From Streblospio benedicti (lineage: Eukaryota; Annelida; Polychaeta; Spionida; Spionidae), in contig CM032659.1 in assembly GCA_019095985.1 (NCBI GenBank), positions 10,830,844-10,894,843 of the forward strand: a stretch of 64,000 nucleotides of DNA. Direction: 5' to 3'. Position numbers and translations under genes: made by a program. Of the stretch, positions 10,610 through 23,054 are shown in pieces; position 1 is the stretch's first letter; every line of letters starts with the position of its first letter. The notes below the pieces were generated by a model. The model was given only the letters and a program-made list of their open reading frames with translations. It was not told the origin of the DNA and ran no database searches.

Positions 10610-12158
10610 AACTCATGTGAAGCCTTGTTTCTTTTACAAGATCTTTAAAGTCTAAATACCAGCACAATGTTTTTGGACCAGAATAAGATTACATGAATAA
10701 GAGACTAGCCAAATCTCGCTGCCTTTCTACATAAATAATGATTGAATTATGAATATATAGATTAATTTACATATACTAATTATTAACCATTAATGCACGT
10801 AGTGATATATGCACACTTTTGAATAATAAGGAGAAATTTACCAGCAAATATCGGAAGTCTGCCAGGGAGTCCCACCTGGAATATTCCCCATCCCATAGGC
10901 TAACTTTATGCCAACTTTCATGCTTTTATCACAAAATGAACGATCAGAGCAAACTTCCAGCCTTAGCTCCCCTACTATACGTAAGATCTGCATCTATAGA
11001 ATATGTTTCACAAATCCTAACCAACCTTTGAACCCATGTAAGAGAGTAGGGGGGGGGGGTGATAATGAAGAAAGTTCTTGCTCCCTATACTTCTTGTTGA
11101 TTAAAGCATATTATGAAAGCACCCCGTAATGAATGAATATATCTCGATTAGACATAAATAGAATCTTCAGTATCCATGATGCAGATTTGTTAGTTTGGGG
11201 TAATGTTCCCTAATTACTACAAATATAAGTGGAAACATTTTCTTTTCTCCGTGCTGCCATCTTTGAGTGACCTGGAGTAAAAGCATTGCCGGAAGAATTA
11301 CCACTAACACCTTACAAATGAGATAGAAATCTCATTGGATTAGCAACACAGAAACGAACAATCAAGGACAAAAAGGATTATGCCGTATGTCTCTCTCTAC
11401 TGTATATGAGCTTTGGAGATAATTAATTTCCCACCTATACTATTCTTTCCATATGAAATGGCATGGATGCATTTTGTAGTCAGTTCCACACGATAACAAT
11501 TCTATTATGCACTTTAAATTGCTACAATGCTGAAACAAATCCCAGTAGATCCATCTGTGACGATATCTAGTATACAATAGGTACGGAAATTCAAACATCA
11601 AAGGGGAATGATAATGGAGTCGAGTAATAGATACTCAATCAATTAAAGGCAAGCTAGGCAAAGTGTCCGATGGGAAATTTTAGATCAACATTTTTGGGAC
11701 CTCTACATTGCATATTAGCAGGATATCCTCTTATTGGACTATTTCAGAAATCCTAGATAAGTAATACCCCATTATGGAAGATAGATTTTGAAATTGTTAG
11801 CCTTGAATAGCAAGCAATACTACATTTTGATAGATAAATTACAGTGATTAATTCTTAAGGAAGGGAGTATATGCCGAAAATTTGTTTTTGAACTAAGTCA
11901 ACTAATCATGTATAAAATTGCATCTAATCTTAATCATTGTTATTTATTTTTCTAACCAATGGATGTGACACAGTAATTACTATATTTATTCCACATTTTG
12001 ATAGTTTTATACAAGAGCGATCCATTCCATATGTTTGTTTTGTATATCAAAGAAAATTTATTTTCCTTTGCGAAAATAGAAATAAACATTCATTACGATT
12101 TAATTTTAACCATGTTTAAATATATTGAACTTCTTGCAAGATTCTAGAGCACAGTAGG
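10610..12158. other. Intergenic, nothing recognised
   Basis: AT-rich sequence with only short, motif-free open frames. A G10 run lies near 11050. Confidence 0.5.
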
Positions 12159-12505
12159 GCGGAAAACCCACAGCAACAGATAAATAACATATTAGTTGCC
12201 GTGCGGCTGCCGTACGACTCTGGAATTAGCACGCCTGATTTATTTAGAAAATCGTGTGCTAAGGTGATTTGCCATAAGGCTCTGTTTGATACCAATGGGT
12301 TTTGCCCAATAGAAAAGTCATTAAAGTGATCAACGCAACAGCACACGGCGCCATACGGCTCGATTGTGTCCATTGCCCCCCTCCCACAAGGCAATGAGAA
12401 ATCTGCCGTGCCGGTATGGCAGAATTTCACGGTGGGTTTTACCCTATGTAAAATGCATTGGAGCAATCCGCACGAAATTTTTACACGCCGTTCTGTGGGT
12501 TTTCC
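12159..12505. repeat. CpG-richer block bounded by inverted GGAAAACCCACAG
   Basis: GGAAAACCCACAG at 12159-12171 is matched in inverse by CTGTGGGTTTTCC at 12493-12505. Related GGGTTTT(G/A)CC motifs lie between them near 12298 and 12436. CpG content is higher than in the flanks. A 134-codon minus-strand open frame covers the block but resembles no protein I know. It could be a small inverted-repeat element, but no target-site duplication was found. Confidence 0.35.
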
Positions 12506-12742
12506 TTCTAAGTCTAACATAGTGATAAGTTTTATTGCAGGCGACTGAGATACTTTAGCAAGAAAATGGAGCTTTAGCGCGATTTTGTAGACTTTTTAGA
12601 ACGGTGGACTGTCATTATTTTACCAAAAATCCATAAAGAGTACTATTCACAATATCTGCATTTTATCGCCCAGCTTACGGGTATAGCCTCAGAGCACTAT
12701 CCTTCACACCTGCACACACTGAAATTGAGGTCTCGAGCTGGG

Positions 12743-12857
12743 GGTACCTACTAAAACCCGTGACCAAACGTGACCAAACGTGACGCGACATTACGGGACC
12801 AATACGTGACCTACCGCTTTGGTCGGTCATGTTTGGTCCCGGGTTTTAGTAGATACG
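12743..12857. mobile_element. 115-base MITE with ~31-base TIRs and a 9-base target duplication
   Basis: The left end reads GGTACCTACTAAAACCCGTG. The right end, read in reverse, starts CGTATCTACTAAAACCCGGG, and the match continues through GACCAAACRTGACC. The element is flanked by a perfect 9-base direct repeat CGAGCTGGG (12734-12742 and 12858-12866). A 9-base duplication is typical of Mutator-like (MULE) elements, so a MULE-derived MITE is the best guess. Nearly the whole element folds on itself, and there is no coding sequence. Confidence 0.8.
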
Positions 12858-12866
12858 CGAGCTGGG

Positions 12867-14342
12867 TATGGTGTGATCTATGACCAGATTGCATGTCACT
12901 AATTGAATACTAGCCATACTTTACCCAAGTTTAGGTCGCTGTGGTCCATTCAAAATAAGTGCTGAGTGGTCGCTTATTAACCCAGTATGCACAACTCAAT
13001 GTATCTCTCACAAAATTCATTGTAGCTCAAATGTAGAGAAACTCCCCTCAAGCCCAGCTCTACCAATTGCTTGGCGACCAAGTTCGCACACTACTTGCGA
13101 CTATGTCTTGATTATATGAGGTTGTACGACATTTCAGTCCCTTCTGTTCACGATCAATTGAGAAAGGTCTTCTAAACCAACGATGATTAACATTCGACCC
13201 TGCGTCTCTCTTCTTTGACTATTGTAACGCAAACTGTCGCTTGCCTTCTATAAATCGCGACTTAAGGACTTAGGTTTTTACAAAGGTGAACAATAATGGG
13301 AGTATATGGGCCTCGGGGGAGTCTATGACGTCAACACTGAGCAGTCAGACCAATCGAAAGCAAGTTTGTATTTATTGGTTGTTATGTAACGCATTTTCCC
13401 TCAAAAGTAAGGTCTAAAAAAGTCCAGTCTAAAGAGTTGGATCATGCCAAATTAGGTAGGATATGATTGCAAGTGAAATAGAAATCAGTGAAAGCCAGAG
13501 TCTCAATTCTCGCTTTCGTGGACACTTCCTTCGGAGTATTCAGTTGTTAGTAGGAACCATTGAGAATGGTTTCCACTGAATTCTACGGCATAATAGATCT
13601 AATCTCTTGTGTTATTGTACTTAGGTCAAGTTTCTGTACACCAATTAAGTTTCCAAACTTATGCCTTCTATCTGTGTTAACAAAACTGGCATGTTCAATA
13701 AGTACTTCATTAAAAGTAAAAGTAAAAACACACAGAAAAACACATAATCTTTTATATTGGATGCAGCAAGGGCCTTGACAAAAAGAAGAAATACATTAAC
13801 CCCCAAATTGCATTAGAACTGAGGCCTTCTTCTTTCGCTTACCTGGGCATATTAGGGTTGGGGCAATGGCCGTTTTTACTCGCCGATCAGATGTGATTAG
13901 TGGTCAGGAACTTGAAAGGATGCCCTGACTTCAGCAAAAACAGGATTGTAGCCTGCTTCGTCCCATTTAAGCCTATTTCTCATCTTCTGTGGGGCATAAT
14001 CTTCTTCTATCTGTCATACGCAATACAAACATTGCAAGAGCATTTACAACGAAGGATTAGACTACAGATTTGAGGAATCTCTCATTTAGAATACTTTCTT
14101 AAGTTGAAACCTATTTCATTTTGAGGCTTTTAGCTGTTCGTGTTTTTAAAACAGTGTATACAACAACTGAAACTGTGTGTATATTAGTAGCCTATGGGCC
14201 TAGTTTGTAGGGTTCTAGGTATACTTTGGCTGGCGATTAGCTGTCTACTTTAGGCAGGTTTCGCTACTCACATGTTATAGCATTACAATGGATTGCTCTA
14301 TGCTTTGAGTGAAACGTATCAATAACTTATCCACCTTAGGCG
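12867..14342. other. Intergenic, nothing recognised
   Basis: No exon or transposon end was recognised. A single full CRE-like TGACGTCA occurs near 13326, as expected by chance at this scale. Confidence 0.45.
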
Positions 14343-15008
14343 CCTCTAACCCTTAGCTAGGCTAACCTTCCCTGGGACTTAGAGACGTGTTCATACTTGG
14401 CCAGCTTCTAAATCCCCCTACGATTTGGCTCTGCCACTTGTGTCTTCTATTTCTGTCTCTTTGCTTCATCTAGCCTTTGTCCCCAAACTTTTCTACTATC
14501 TTCCAAGTGCATGCAACCTGGACAGCAGGAGTCACCTATGCCCGGGGGCACTATGTTTACGGACCACCCACACCACCCCAAACCCCCAAACCCCAACCCC
14601 CAAACACACTCTTCATCGACAACCAGGGGGCACCTGGCTTAAGCATGACTGAGAATGAGTCAGGGACTACACGGTGGTTCTACCAAGCACCCGGGTCCAC
14701 ATGCTTCCACCAGATGTGAAATGTTTTGTGAACCCTGTAAAGATTTGGAATGCCTCGACTCGAACTCACGATCTCCAGTTCACACGAGACCGGTCACGTA
14801 TGCATGGACAGGCGCCTTAGACCCTCTAGGCTAACCTTCCCTGACGCTTACAGATGTCTTCATACTCTGCTAGTTCTAAATCCACATAGGACTAGGCTCC
14901 ACTATTGTGCGTTCTATTTCTGTCTCATTGCTTCATTCACCAGTTATCCCTGAACCTTTCTACTACGTCAAGTTTGCACAACCTGGACAGGAGTCACATA
15001 TTACTGGG
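14343..15008 (-). mobile_element. SINE family 2: two core copies separated by a tRNA-like head
   Basis: A ~190-base core occurs twice (14343-14560 and 14820-15008). Both copies contain CCTAACCTTCCCT-type, AGA(G/T)(A/G)T(C/G)TTCATACT-type and TTCTATTTCTGTCTC segments. Between them, on the minus strand, lies a tRNA-Leu-like head: GGGTCTAAGGCGCC as A-box region and GAGTTCGAGTCGAGGC as B-box region (14745-14830). A shorter, more diverged core occurs at about 17600-17712 and again at 18853-18975, with GAGACACGTTAATACTGG and TTTTTATTTCTGTCTTTATT. The alternation suggests a SINE inserted next to another copy, or a dimer. Confidence 0.55.
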
Positions 15009-15681
15009 GGCCTTTTACTTTTACAAAATTCTTGCATACTCATATAAATCACTATAATGAACAACCATAGCCTCTCTTCCATCTACATATAGCAGCTGTG
15101 TAATTTTTTGTGTGTAGGTGGGGGCGTGCAATTATTCATTCCGGTATATAACAATATTTCCCTATTAGATATATTAACAACATTCGACTTAGACTAATTT
15201 CCACTTCTATTACCATAGCGGAAATAGTTGTCATATGGAGACAAGGCAATCAAATGAGACAGTCTCAATAAACGACTAAATCAATCAGCTATTTCACGGA
15301 AGCTTCCAGTGATGATAGAGACTAAGGTCCCAGCAACTAAGTTCTGGGGGAAAGGCCATACATGTATATGCATCCGTGATCTGCTTGTTAACGGATGTTT
15401 GAAGTAGACTAAGGTCATAGTTGATGTGCGATGGCTAATCTATTCGTGGTATCCTGAACCCCAGTGGCTCATTTTCCATGGCTAGCCGCCGACCGTATAG
15501 ATGTGGCCGTGTGATGCATTATAACACATCGTGCCACTGATAATAAGTGTTACCTTAGTTTTTTATAATGCACATGTAGAGTAAAGATAGAAGTCAACAA
15601 AAGTATTTTTGTGCAATGAACTGGTACTAATAATTATCGATTATTTATAATTTGTCCCGTGCAATAAGAACAGGAGACAGG
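15009..15681. other. Intergenic, nothing recognised
   Basis: No open frame of note and no element ends were seen. Confidence 0.45.
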
Positions 15682-15841
15682 GGCAGATCCAGGGGGGCAC
15701 AGGAGACGCCCCCCCCCCCCTTTTTCCCCACATAAACATTCCAATTTCAGTTATCTTACATGTCTGCTATTGATCCTGCGTATACAACCCATGGGTTCAC
15801 ATAAGTGCGCCCCCGGCAAGACCCTAAAAACTGGACCTGCC
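15682..15841. mobile_element. G/C-run foldback MITE, copy 1
   Basis: The ends are GGCAGATCCAGG and, inverted, GGCAGGTCCAG. A C10 run and GCGCCCCC lie inside. Relatives at 51813-53322, 55861-55990 and 62970-63141 have the same CAGATCCAGG ends and internal G or C runs. There is no coding capacity. Confidence 0.55.
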
Positions 15842-16168
15842 ATTAGGATACACCAAACATAGATGTTCAAGCCCTATTAGGCCTACTACTAAACGTGATT
15901 GCACGATGCGATTAGCTCAGTAAATTATCATGAGATTTTAAGAGCCCACACACAATGGAGCGGGTTCAAGCTCTCTATTGGGAGAAATGTTCGTCTATAA
16001 GGATAGATCACTTTGGGTATCAGATGTCCTGAAGAGAACTTTGACGCATAACTATTCTCATTAAAAATTCTAACCAATCACGGGCTGTTAATCTCAGGAT
16101 GTGTATGAGGTCAAGTGATCAATCCAAGCCTTGCCTAAGATTTGCAGACTGTCAGTTTGCACTTTTCA

Positions 16169-17167
16169 TCTTCTTCTCTATATATAAAAAAAGCAATGTC
16201 TGGTCTTTATAGACTCCTAAACCATACATCCTATCACAATAAAACTTGGGCAAATCAATGTGTGTGTTCCAAGGGTGGGTTTCATCAAGTCTAAAAATTC
16301 ACAAATGGGCCCACCTTTGCGTAAATTGCAATTATATTTCAAAATGCAGACATTTTAACCCTGCCTTTTTATCTACCCCTGCTATGATATGCCATAGACT
16401 GAACTCAATAATCCCTAATCCTGTTCGACTATACTATAGTTACAAGAGGGGGATTACAGGTGTACTTAGTTGACCTGTGTTTATAGTAAGTGATGCAATG
16501 TTGGATATTATTTTTCTGCCTATGCATGCTAAGCATTATCAAAAATGAAACAAATGTTCTTGATTTAAGATCAATGCTGATAAAATGTATTTATTTATTT
16601 CCCACCTTCATTAGACTTGGTATTATTTTAGTCTGGAAAGTGGTGTTTTTACATTTTTAAATATTGTCCATATTTGAAAACTATTCAAGTACAGAATTGA
16701 CCCATTGATTTGCCTTACCAATGGGCCAATTGTCCCACTACAAGTTTTGACCAACAAGAACTCTGGAGATCATCAATTGCTTTTTCCACATTGGATGGTT
16801 ATTACCAGTAATAATTAGTAAGTTTCATCGTGGAAGTTGACCAGGGGGATGTTCACCTCGATCAGCATATTATTGCCTGCTATACTTGGTTTAGAGAACA
16901 AAAATGTGTTTGAAACAGCTAACATATTAACATTTATGCATTCGTGCTCAAAGAATATGAAATGGAATCAAAGTTCAACGTTTTGCATTTGGCTACTTTT
17001 CAGAGCCCTTTATTCAGTGGAATTTGCGTTAGCGGAAGCAGTCACAATCACATATAGATCTACCTATGTATTACACTCTGATAAAAAGTACCATTTTTCT
17101 GAATATCCTATGGAAGAAAATTGGAGGATACCATGTCAAAAGCTATAGTGTGCCGGGGAAAGCTAGT
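16169..17167 (+). mobile_element. Helitron-like element, ~1.0 kb, non-autonomous
   Basis: The 5' part reads TCTTCTTCTCTATATATAAA, preceded by A at 16168. It is followed by GTCTTTATAGACTCCTAAAC and then an AAAACTTGG motif, a 5' pattern that I recognise from many animal Helitrons. The 3' end is GCCGGGGAAAGCTAGT, finishing in CTAGT (the CTRRT rule), followed by T at 17168. Insertion between A and T without target duplication is the known Helitron habit. There is no Rep/helicase sequence inside. The 103-codon open frame at 16837-17148 lies within the element and is not recognised. The exact 5' base is uncertain because of the CTTCTTCTC repeats. Confidence 0.65.
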
Positions 17168-17393
17168 TGCTTATAAAACACACATAGAAGTATATGTATC
17201 TATCCTGCTGGTTTGAATAGTCTACGTATTAAAAAATCACTATATAACGGTTAAATTAAGAATTAGGTCACATAAATTGATAAAATATGATAATCCTCAG
17301 AGTGGGATAGGTTGACTATTAATTTCAAAAAGCGCTGTCCATTTTTTATCTATCTATTTTTTCTATTATTTATGGTAGCCTAGTAAAGTGTAT

Positions 17394-18009
17394 TGCTGAA
17401 TAGTAATGTTACCAACGTTGGCAAGTGTTACACATTTGTGTTTAGACTGCCTTGGCGTCATTTATTTCCAATGAGAAATTTACCACAGGTTAAGGATGCG
17501 TTTGTTCAAACATCCACGACCAGTCCCAACACCGAGACGATTCCAACTCAACAATGACCAGACCAGAGAAGCACCTCATTGATATTCAACTCCAATACTC
17601 CATCGTACTAACACTCAGAGACATGTTAATACTGGGCCAGCTCGGGATTAGGCTTTGCCCATTCGGCGTCGCCACTGATACGTTTTTATTTCTGTCTTTA
17701 TTCCCGAACTATACATGAATTTTCTTATCTATGAACTCTGGGTAATTTTTAGACAAACAAACCAAAACACATGGCTTTTCACGTGTTTTAAAGTGCATTC
17801 TGGGAATTATTTAGACAAACATTGATAGGCACTAAATCTTTTCCTCGTCTACATCATCTCAGTGTCTAGTTGATCGAGACTAATCACCTGGCGGCCGAAT
17901 GTGGCACTACGATCGCACGTTAAATATTTCTATTAGAAAATAAGTGTATTAAAAGCCACCAGGTGCGTGCATGAAACTCGATAGTACTGTGCGCAGGCCC
18001 ACTTCTTTT
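17394..18009 (+). repeat. Duplicated block, copy 1, ending at the assembly gap
   Basis: It matches 18644-19273 at roughly 98-99% by eye, with a 12-base indel (TTATAATCCACT missing here) and a 2-base indel. The right border is the gap itself: the last bases, GCCCACTTCTTTT, are the same ones after which copy 2 runs on into other sequence. This is the pattern expected when two haplotype contigs are placed side by side. Confidence 0.85.
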
Positions 18010-18109
18010 NNNNNNNNNNNNNNNNNNNNNNNNNNNNNNNNNNNNNNNNNNNNNNNNNNNNNNNNNNNNNNNNNNNNNNNNNNNNNNNNNNNNNNNNNNN
18101 NNNNNNNNN
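18010..18109. other. Assembly gap (100 N)
   Basis: Exactly 100 N, the conventional placeholder for a gap of unknown size. Confidence 0.99.
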
Positions 18110-18643
18110 TTCCCAAGGGTTTTTGTCTGGTGTGAGAGGGAAGCGGGTTTTTTCCCCGATCTTATAGGTTACGAGTCTGGCTGCAGTTTGTTTGTGATGA
18201 AGCCTGGCGTGTGGGGTTTTGTAATCGCCTGTGATGTACCGAACTGTTCTACTGTGGATTCTTTCCCCAGTTGGACGTATGTATACTTGGAACTGAAGTA
18301 TTATTCAGAAATGTTTGAAAACATTCTGTTATTTTATGTTGTAAACAGTAAGCAATTTTTTTTCTTGTCTCAATCATCTACGCTTTATTTTGCAAGTAAA
18401 TTTTGCAGAAAATCCAACGTACACACACAATTCCTTAGCATTGGCATACAATAAGTGAGTGTACAGATGGCCAATATGGTTATGTATTGATTTACTTATT
18501 TGAATAGATAGCCGAAAGTGTGACCCACTTTTAGAGGGCACTATTGCCCAGTCGACTATGGAGAAATAGGGTGACCGGCTGATTTGGCTCTAAGCCAATC
18601 ACAATGCAGGATTTGGGGGCGTGTCACAGATAGAGTGTTATAA
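18110..18643. other. Single-copy stretch between the gap and copy 2
   Basis: It is not present on the left side of copy 1. An 88-codon open frame (18188-18454) has no recognisable motif. If the duplication is an assembly artefact, this stretch should belong either upstream of copy 1 as an allelic insertion or elsewhere. Confidence 0.4.
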
Positions 18644-19273
18644 TGCTGAATGGTAATGTTACCAACGTTGGCAAGTGTTACACATTTGTGTTTAGACTGC
18701 CTTGGCGTTATTTGTTTCCAATGAGAAATTTACCACAGGTTAAGGATGCGTTTGTTCAAACATCCACGACCAGTCCCAACACCGAGACGATTCCAACTCA
18801 ACAATGACCCGACCAGAGAAGCACCTCATTGATATTCAACTCCAATACTCCATCGTACTAACACTCAGAGACACGTTAATACTGGGCCAGCTTTATAATC
18901 CACTCGGGATTAGGCTTTGCCCATTCGGCGTCGCCACTGTGATACGTTTTTATTTCTGTCTTTATTCCCGAACTATACATGAATTTTCTTATCTATGAAC
19001 TCTGGGTAATTTTTAGACAAACAAACCAAAACACGTGGCTTTTCACGTGTTTTAAAGTGCATTCTGGGAATTATTTAGACAAACATTGATAGGCACTAAA
19101 TCTTTTCCTCGTCTACATCATCTCAGTGTCTAGTTGATCGAGACTAATCACCTGGCGGCCGAATGTGGCACTACGATCGCACGTTAAATATTTCTATTAG
19201 AAAATAAGTGTATTAAAAGCCACCAGGTGCGTGCATGAAACTCGATAGTACTGTGCGCAGGCCCACTTCTTTT
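18644..19273 (+). repeat. Duplicated block, copy 2
   Basis: Second copy of 17394-18009. It starts at the same TGCTGAAT motif and includes the SINE family 2 core. After 19273 it continues into a T-rich tract that copy 1 lacks because of the gap. Confidence 0.85.
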
Positions 19274-22200
19274 ACATTATAATTGCCCTCAGTTTTTTTT
19301 TTTTTTTTTCTTTGAGTGTTTTTTTTCTGTCCTTGTTTTTTAGCTTTACCGCTTTGGGAAGCCATGTAACTATAGCTGAATGTGCAGTAACCGTTTTTTT
19401 CTAAAAGAAACATGGCTCTGCAATTGCACTTTATTTGTATATCAGACTTCCTTGTATATTCAAAAGACATGACTAAAAGCATTGTGGTGGTAACGGTATT
19501 ATTCTCTAATGCGTCGTTAAAGGAAATATGTAAAGTATGCAATAATGCTTATAAAGCGGGACAGGTTGACATGTATCTTTGGGGGAAGTGACCCAATTGT
19601 ACAAAAGATTTTATTTCCTCTGGGAGCACTTTTTTTCTCAAATTAATAAGAGCTTGCAGACACATCACACACATACACATGTCTACATACATCGTGTAAT
19701 TATATTAGACGTCTTTAAATTCCTGAGTAGGACATCCAGTAATGGTGACAAAAAACTATGAAAAAGGGTCAGTTTCTTGGAAATGCAGTGTTCTATTGAA
19801 GGGCGTGAGTGTACGTGTGTGTGTGCAGATAAAAAATAGCTCCAGCTTACGTGCAGGATGCCATCTCTTCTAATCTATGATATGGAACCTCTATAATGAC
19901 CACCCGGGGCCTAGTCTCAAATGGTCTCAATGGAGAGGTGGTCTCTACGATGGCCATAATGCTTCTTATGGAGGTCTGCGGCTTTGAAAAAAATCTCTTA
20001 TTGACTCTTGATGACAAGTTTTACATTTGAATTTTATGTTACAGTACCTCTTGATTACAATTGAATATCCCATACTACAAAGGGATACGCTTTATAATAC
20101 ATTTTAAATGTGTGTTTTCTCTGTATTGTATCTGCATTGCAGTGTAGTTTTACAATGATGAAAAACAGACAATGTGTTTATGAATATTTAATTACACACT
20201 TGGTGAGAATTATCTGAATAATAATGGCATGTAATTCCTTGATGAAAAGAGGTAAACAATGACTTGGACACTGCATAATACGTGCTGTCTGGAGAACAAG
20301 GTCTATTATTTTCGTATTCATATTACAGAGCTGCCCTTAATAAATAGTTCTTGGTACATCTCATATCTTATTTCCTCAAGTACATCTCTGTTGGAATTGA
20401 CTTTAATTTGTTGGTGCCATCACTGTTAATATTGCACGTGGTGTTCTAATTGGTTTCTATGTTTCATTCTAGGCACTGCCACTCGGTCTCTGTCTCATCA
20501 AACGCTGTTTCGAGAATTAGTGGTTATTAGTATCAGGGGACATGTCCAAAGCTGCAAGCACTTCTGTAACATTTATGGCCTAACTACATTTCATTAATGC
20601 TTCATATCAGCACTGTTAACAGTGATATGCTCAAGTTCGAAAGTGATTTCTCTCATATGTTTGGTCACATTCAATCTCCAACTTTTTGTACACACTTAGT
20701 GCTTTTCTCGTGGGTCGTGGGGAGTAGTGATGTTTATGTATGTTTTTGTTTTTACTTTTTGTTTGTGATACAATCCAACATTTTACCTTTGCCATCCAAT
20801 CAATTACAGCCCCAGGCTCAGATATGTTGTACAGCTATTGTTCTACAGTTCCAGGGTGGTGTTAACCCAAGTGTCATTACATTACCACTTTAGGCGTTAT
20901 CAAGTTCTATATTAAAGTTGATCCTGTTATGTCGGATGTCGTATGATATTGAAGGCTGTGCGGTGTTCGCCTTTCCGTTATGGCAATGGTATAGGTGATA
21001 TATACTTACATTTAACAATGCCTTGCATATAATTGTATATTGGTGTCAACAACCAGTATGGGTATTGTACTCACAGCTTCATTTAGGGAGGTGCTACACC
21101 GGCATTCCAATCTGCAATCCTACTGCAATTGAATGAAGTCCAAGTCAACTGGGCTTCTGATTGATACCTCTATTATGTATCACTGACAGTAAAGACCAAA
21201 TCTAAAATATAATATTCCATAACAAAGTCATTCACATAATAGATTTGTAGTTAGTATGCCATCGCTTATCATTAGTGGCATCGTTGTTACAATATGTGTA
21301 CTTGTGTATATGCCTTAGTTCTTGGACTATAACAATAGGTGATAGGTGTAAACTTGTTACTACATGTATCTCTTGGTTGGATGGTTTGCTTGAGTGTAGC
21401 TTTGCAAAGAGTTTGATGTTATCACATTTTTATGTTTAGTCAACAGCGGGACATTGGCCCCACTCGGATTTTGCCAGCAATTTTGTCTTCAAAATAAATC
21501 TTTTAATTGTGTACTTTCCACTGGTATAAAACTTCGTGTGGGTGAAGCTTGAGTTCTTGTACATTTTAAAATAAAGCTAGTAAACATATGCATGCCACAG
21601 CAACTGGCGTTTGCCATTAATGAAAGATATACCTACCCTTAGACACCAAAATCATGTTTCTACATTCAATGGTAAGGAAGATAAGACATACTTTATGAGT
21701 GAGAGGCCACCATGGCGGCCATCTTGGATTTCTCACTTATTGCCAGGTTGACAGCGATCCAACGAAATAATGTTGACACAGTATGAACAGAAGTTGCAAA
21801 ATATAGGAGACCTCTGATGTATACTCAACTCACCCAAGCCACTGACATCCTGTGTATTAATAGACATGATGTGATGCAAATATGAGTCAACGCTGTTAAA
21901 AGTGACGATGTGCTCTCTGGGCACTTTTGATATAGTTTTCAAGGTCTTATTTTTTGTGTTCCATGTGTCTTTTACATGTTCATCACAAGCATGCATCCAC
22001 CTACTCCAATTGCACTCACACACTATCACGTTTCACTAGATCCTAATTCTCCATCCTCCAATAAAAGCGCACAGTGTTGGACCTTTCAAAATAATGTTCA
22101 GGAAATACTTCATATCCCGTTCACATATCCAGTTACTGAGACCAGCTTCATGTGATATCAGTAGTACATTACCTTCCTGTACCCACATAATGCATGTACA

Positions 22201-23054
22201 TGTACGTGCAAAAATGGATGATGATAGATAAGCTTCCTCGTGTACATAAATGCATGTGTATTCCATTGCTGGGCATTCAATTATATGCTCTACTGTCTTA
22301 ATTATTCTTGTGCCCCGGAAAACTGTCTCAATTAACATTGTGCCCTGGAAACACTGTACTTAGTAACAATTACAAGATATACGATAAGATTATTTCAATG
22401 TTGCGAGTACACTCACCAAAACACAGGGCTTTGGTATTCCAATGACCATGCGTTTGTAAAGTATTTGCATGCCATGCAAATCTAAAATGCAATCTTTCAT
22501 TTCATAGTAGAAAGTTTGTTTATCATATTAATAAGATTGATATTTGAAATTAATCAAGTAGCAAAAGATTGTAAAGCCTAAAGCAAAGTGTATAACAAGG
22601 ACTGTAAAACAAGATGGATCAATGGGCATCCCATCCAAATGTAGTGGTGGTGATACTAATGTTTATTGAATGCCTTGGCTCATTTGGTCTTTCTAGCTAA
22701 ATGCAGCGTGCTATCAGGCTCTATATTGGACTCCATGTTAAAAAAATACGTGACCGACTTCGCCACGAGTCATCTTACAAGCAATGTTTGACTTCCTTAT
22801 AGGTGTTACACCAGTTGATTGCTGTCTGAGTTGGCAAAAATTGGAAATCAGCATGCTGTTGGCTGCATTCTGTGATTCTGGGTTAACAACTTAACAACAG
22901 TTTGCCATGTCAACTGTCGATTCATTTAATGGCACAGAAGCGGAATGAAGGACGTGAGTCTGTATTCACAGGGTTACAAGTCTTACGTGAATCTACTTAT
23001 GCAAGTGAAATATATAATATACAGATTAATATTACAGACTATATTCAGATAAGA
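19274..23054. other. Intergenic, no gene recognised
   Basis: T-rich runs lie near 19292-19325. A GGCGGCCATCTTGG motif lies at 21714-21727. Two adjacent minus-strand open frames (22338-22036 and 22029-21733) include TVEHIIECPAME, which faintly resembles a LINE zinc-knuckle. This is too weak to call. A 29-base imperfect tandem duplication (GGGCACAA...AATTRAGACAGT) lies at about 22290-22350. Confidence 0.4.

Noticed and set aside
12116-12520. 134-codon minus-strand open frame
   Set aside because: No recognisable domain, and it coincides with a repeat-like block with inverted ends.
21733-22338. Two adjacent minus-strand open frames of ~100 codons as a gene
   Set aside because: Apart from a faint TVEHIIECP zinc-knuckle-like string there is no motif, and a tandem duplication lies in the first frame; possibly an old LINE remnant, not callable.
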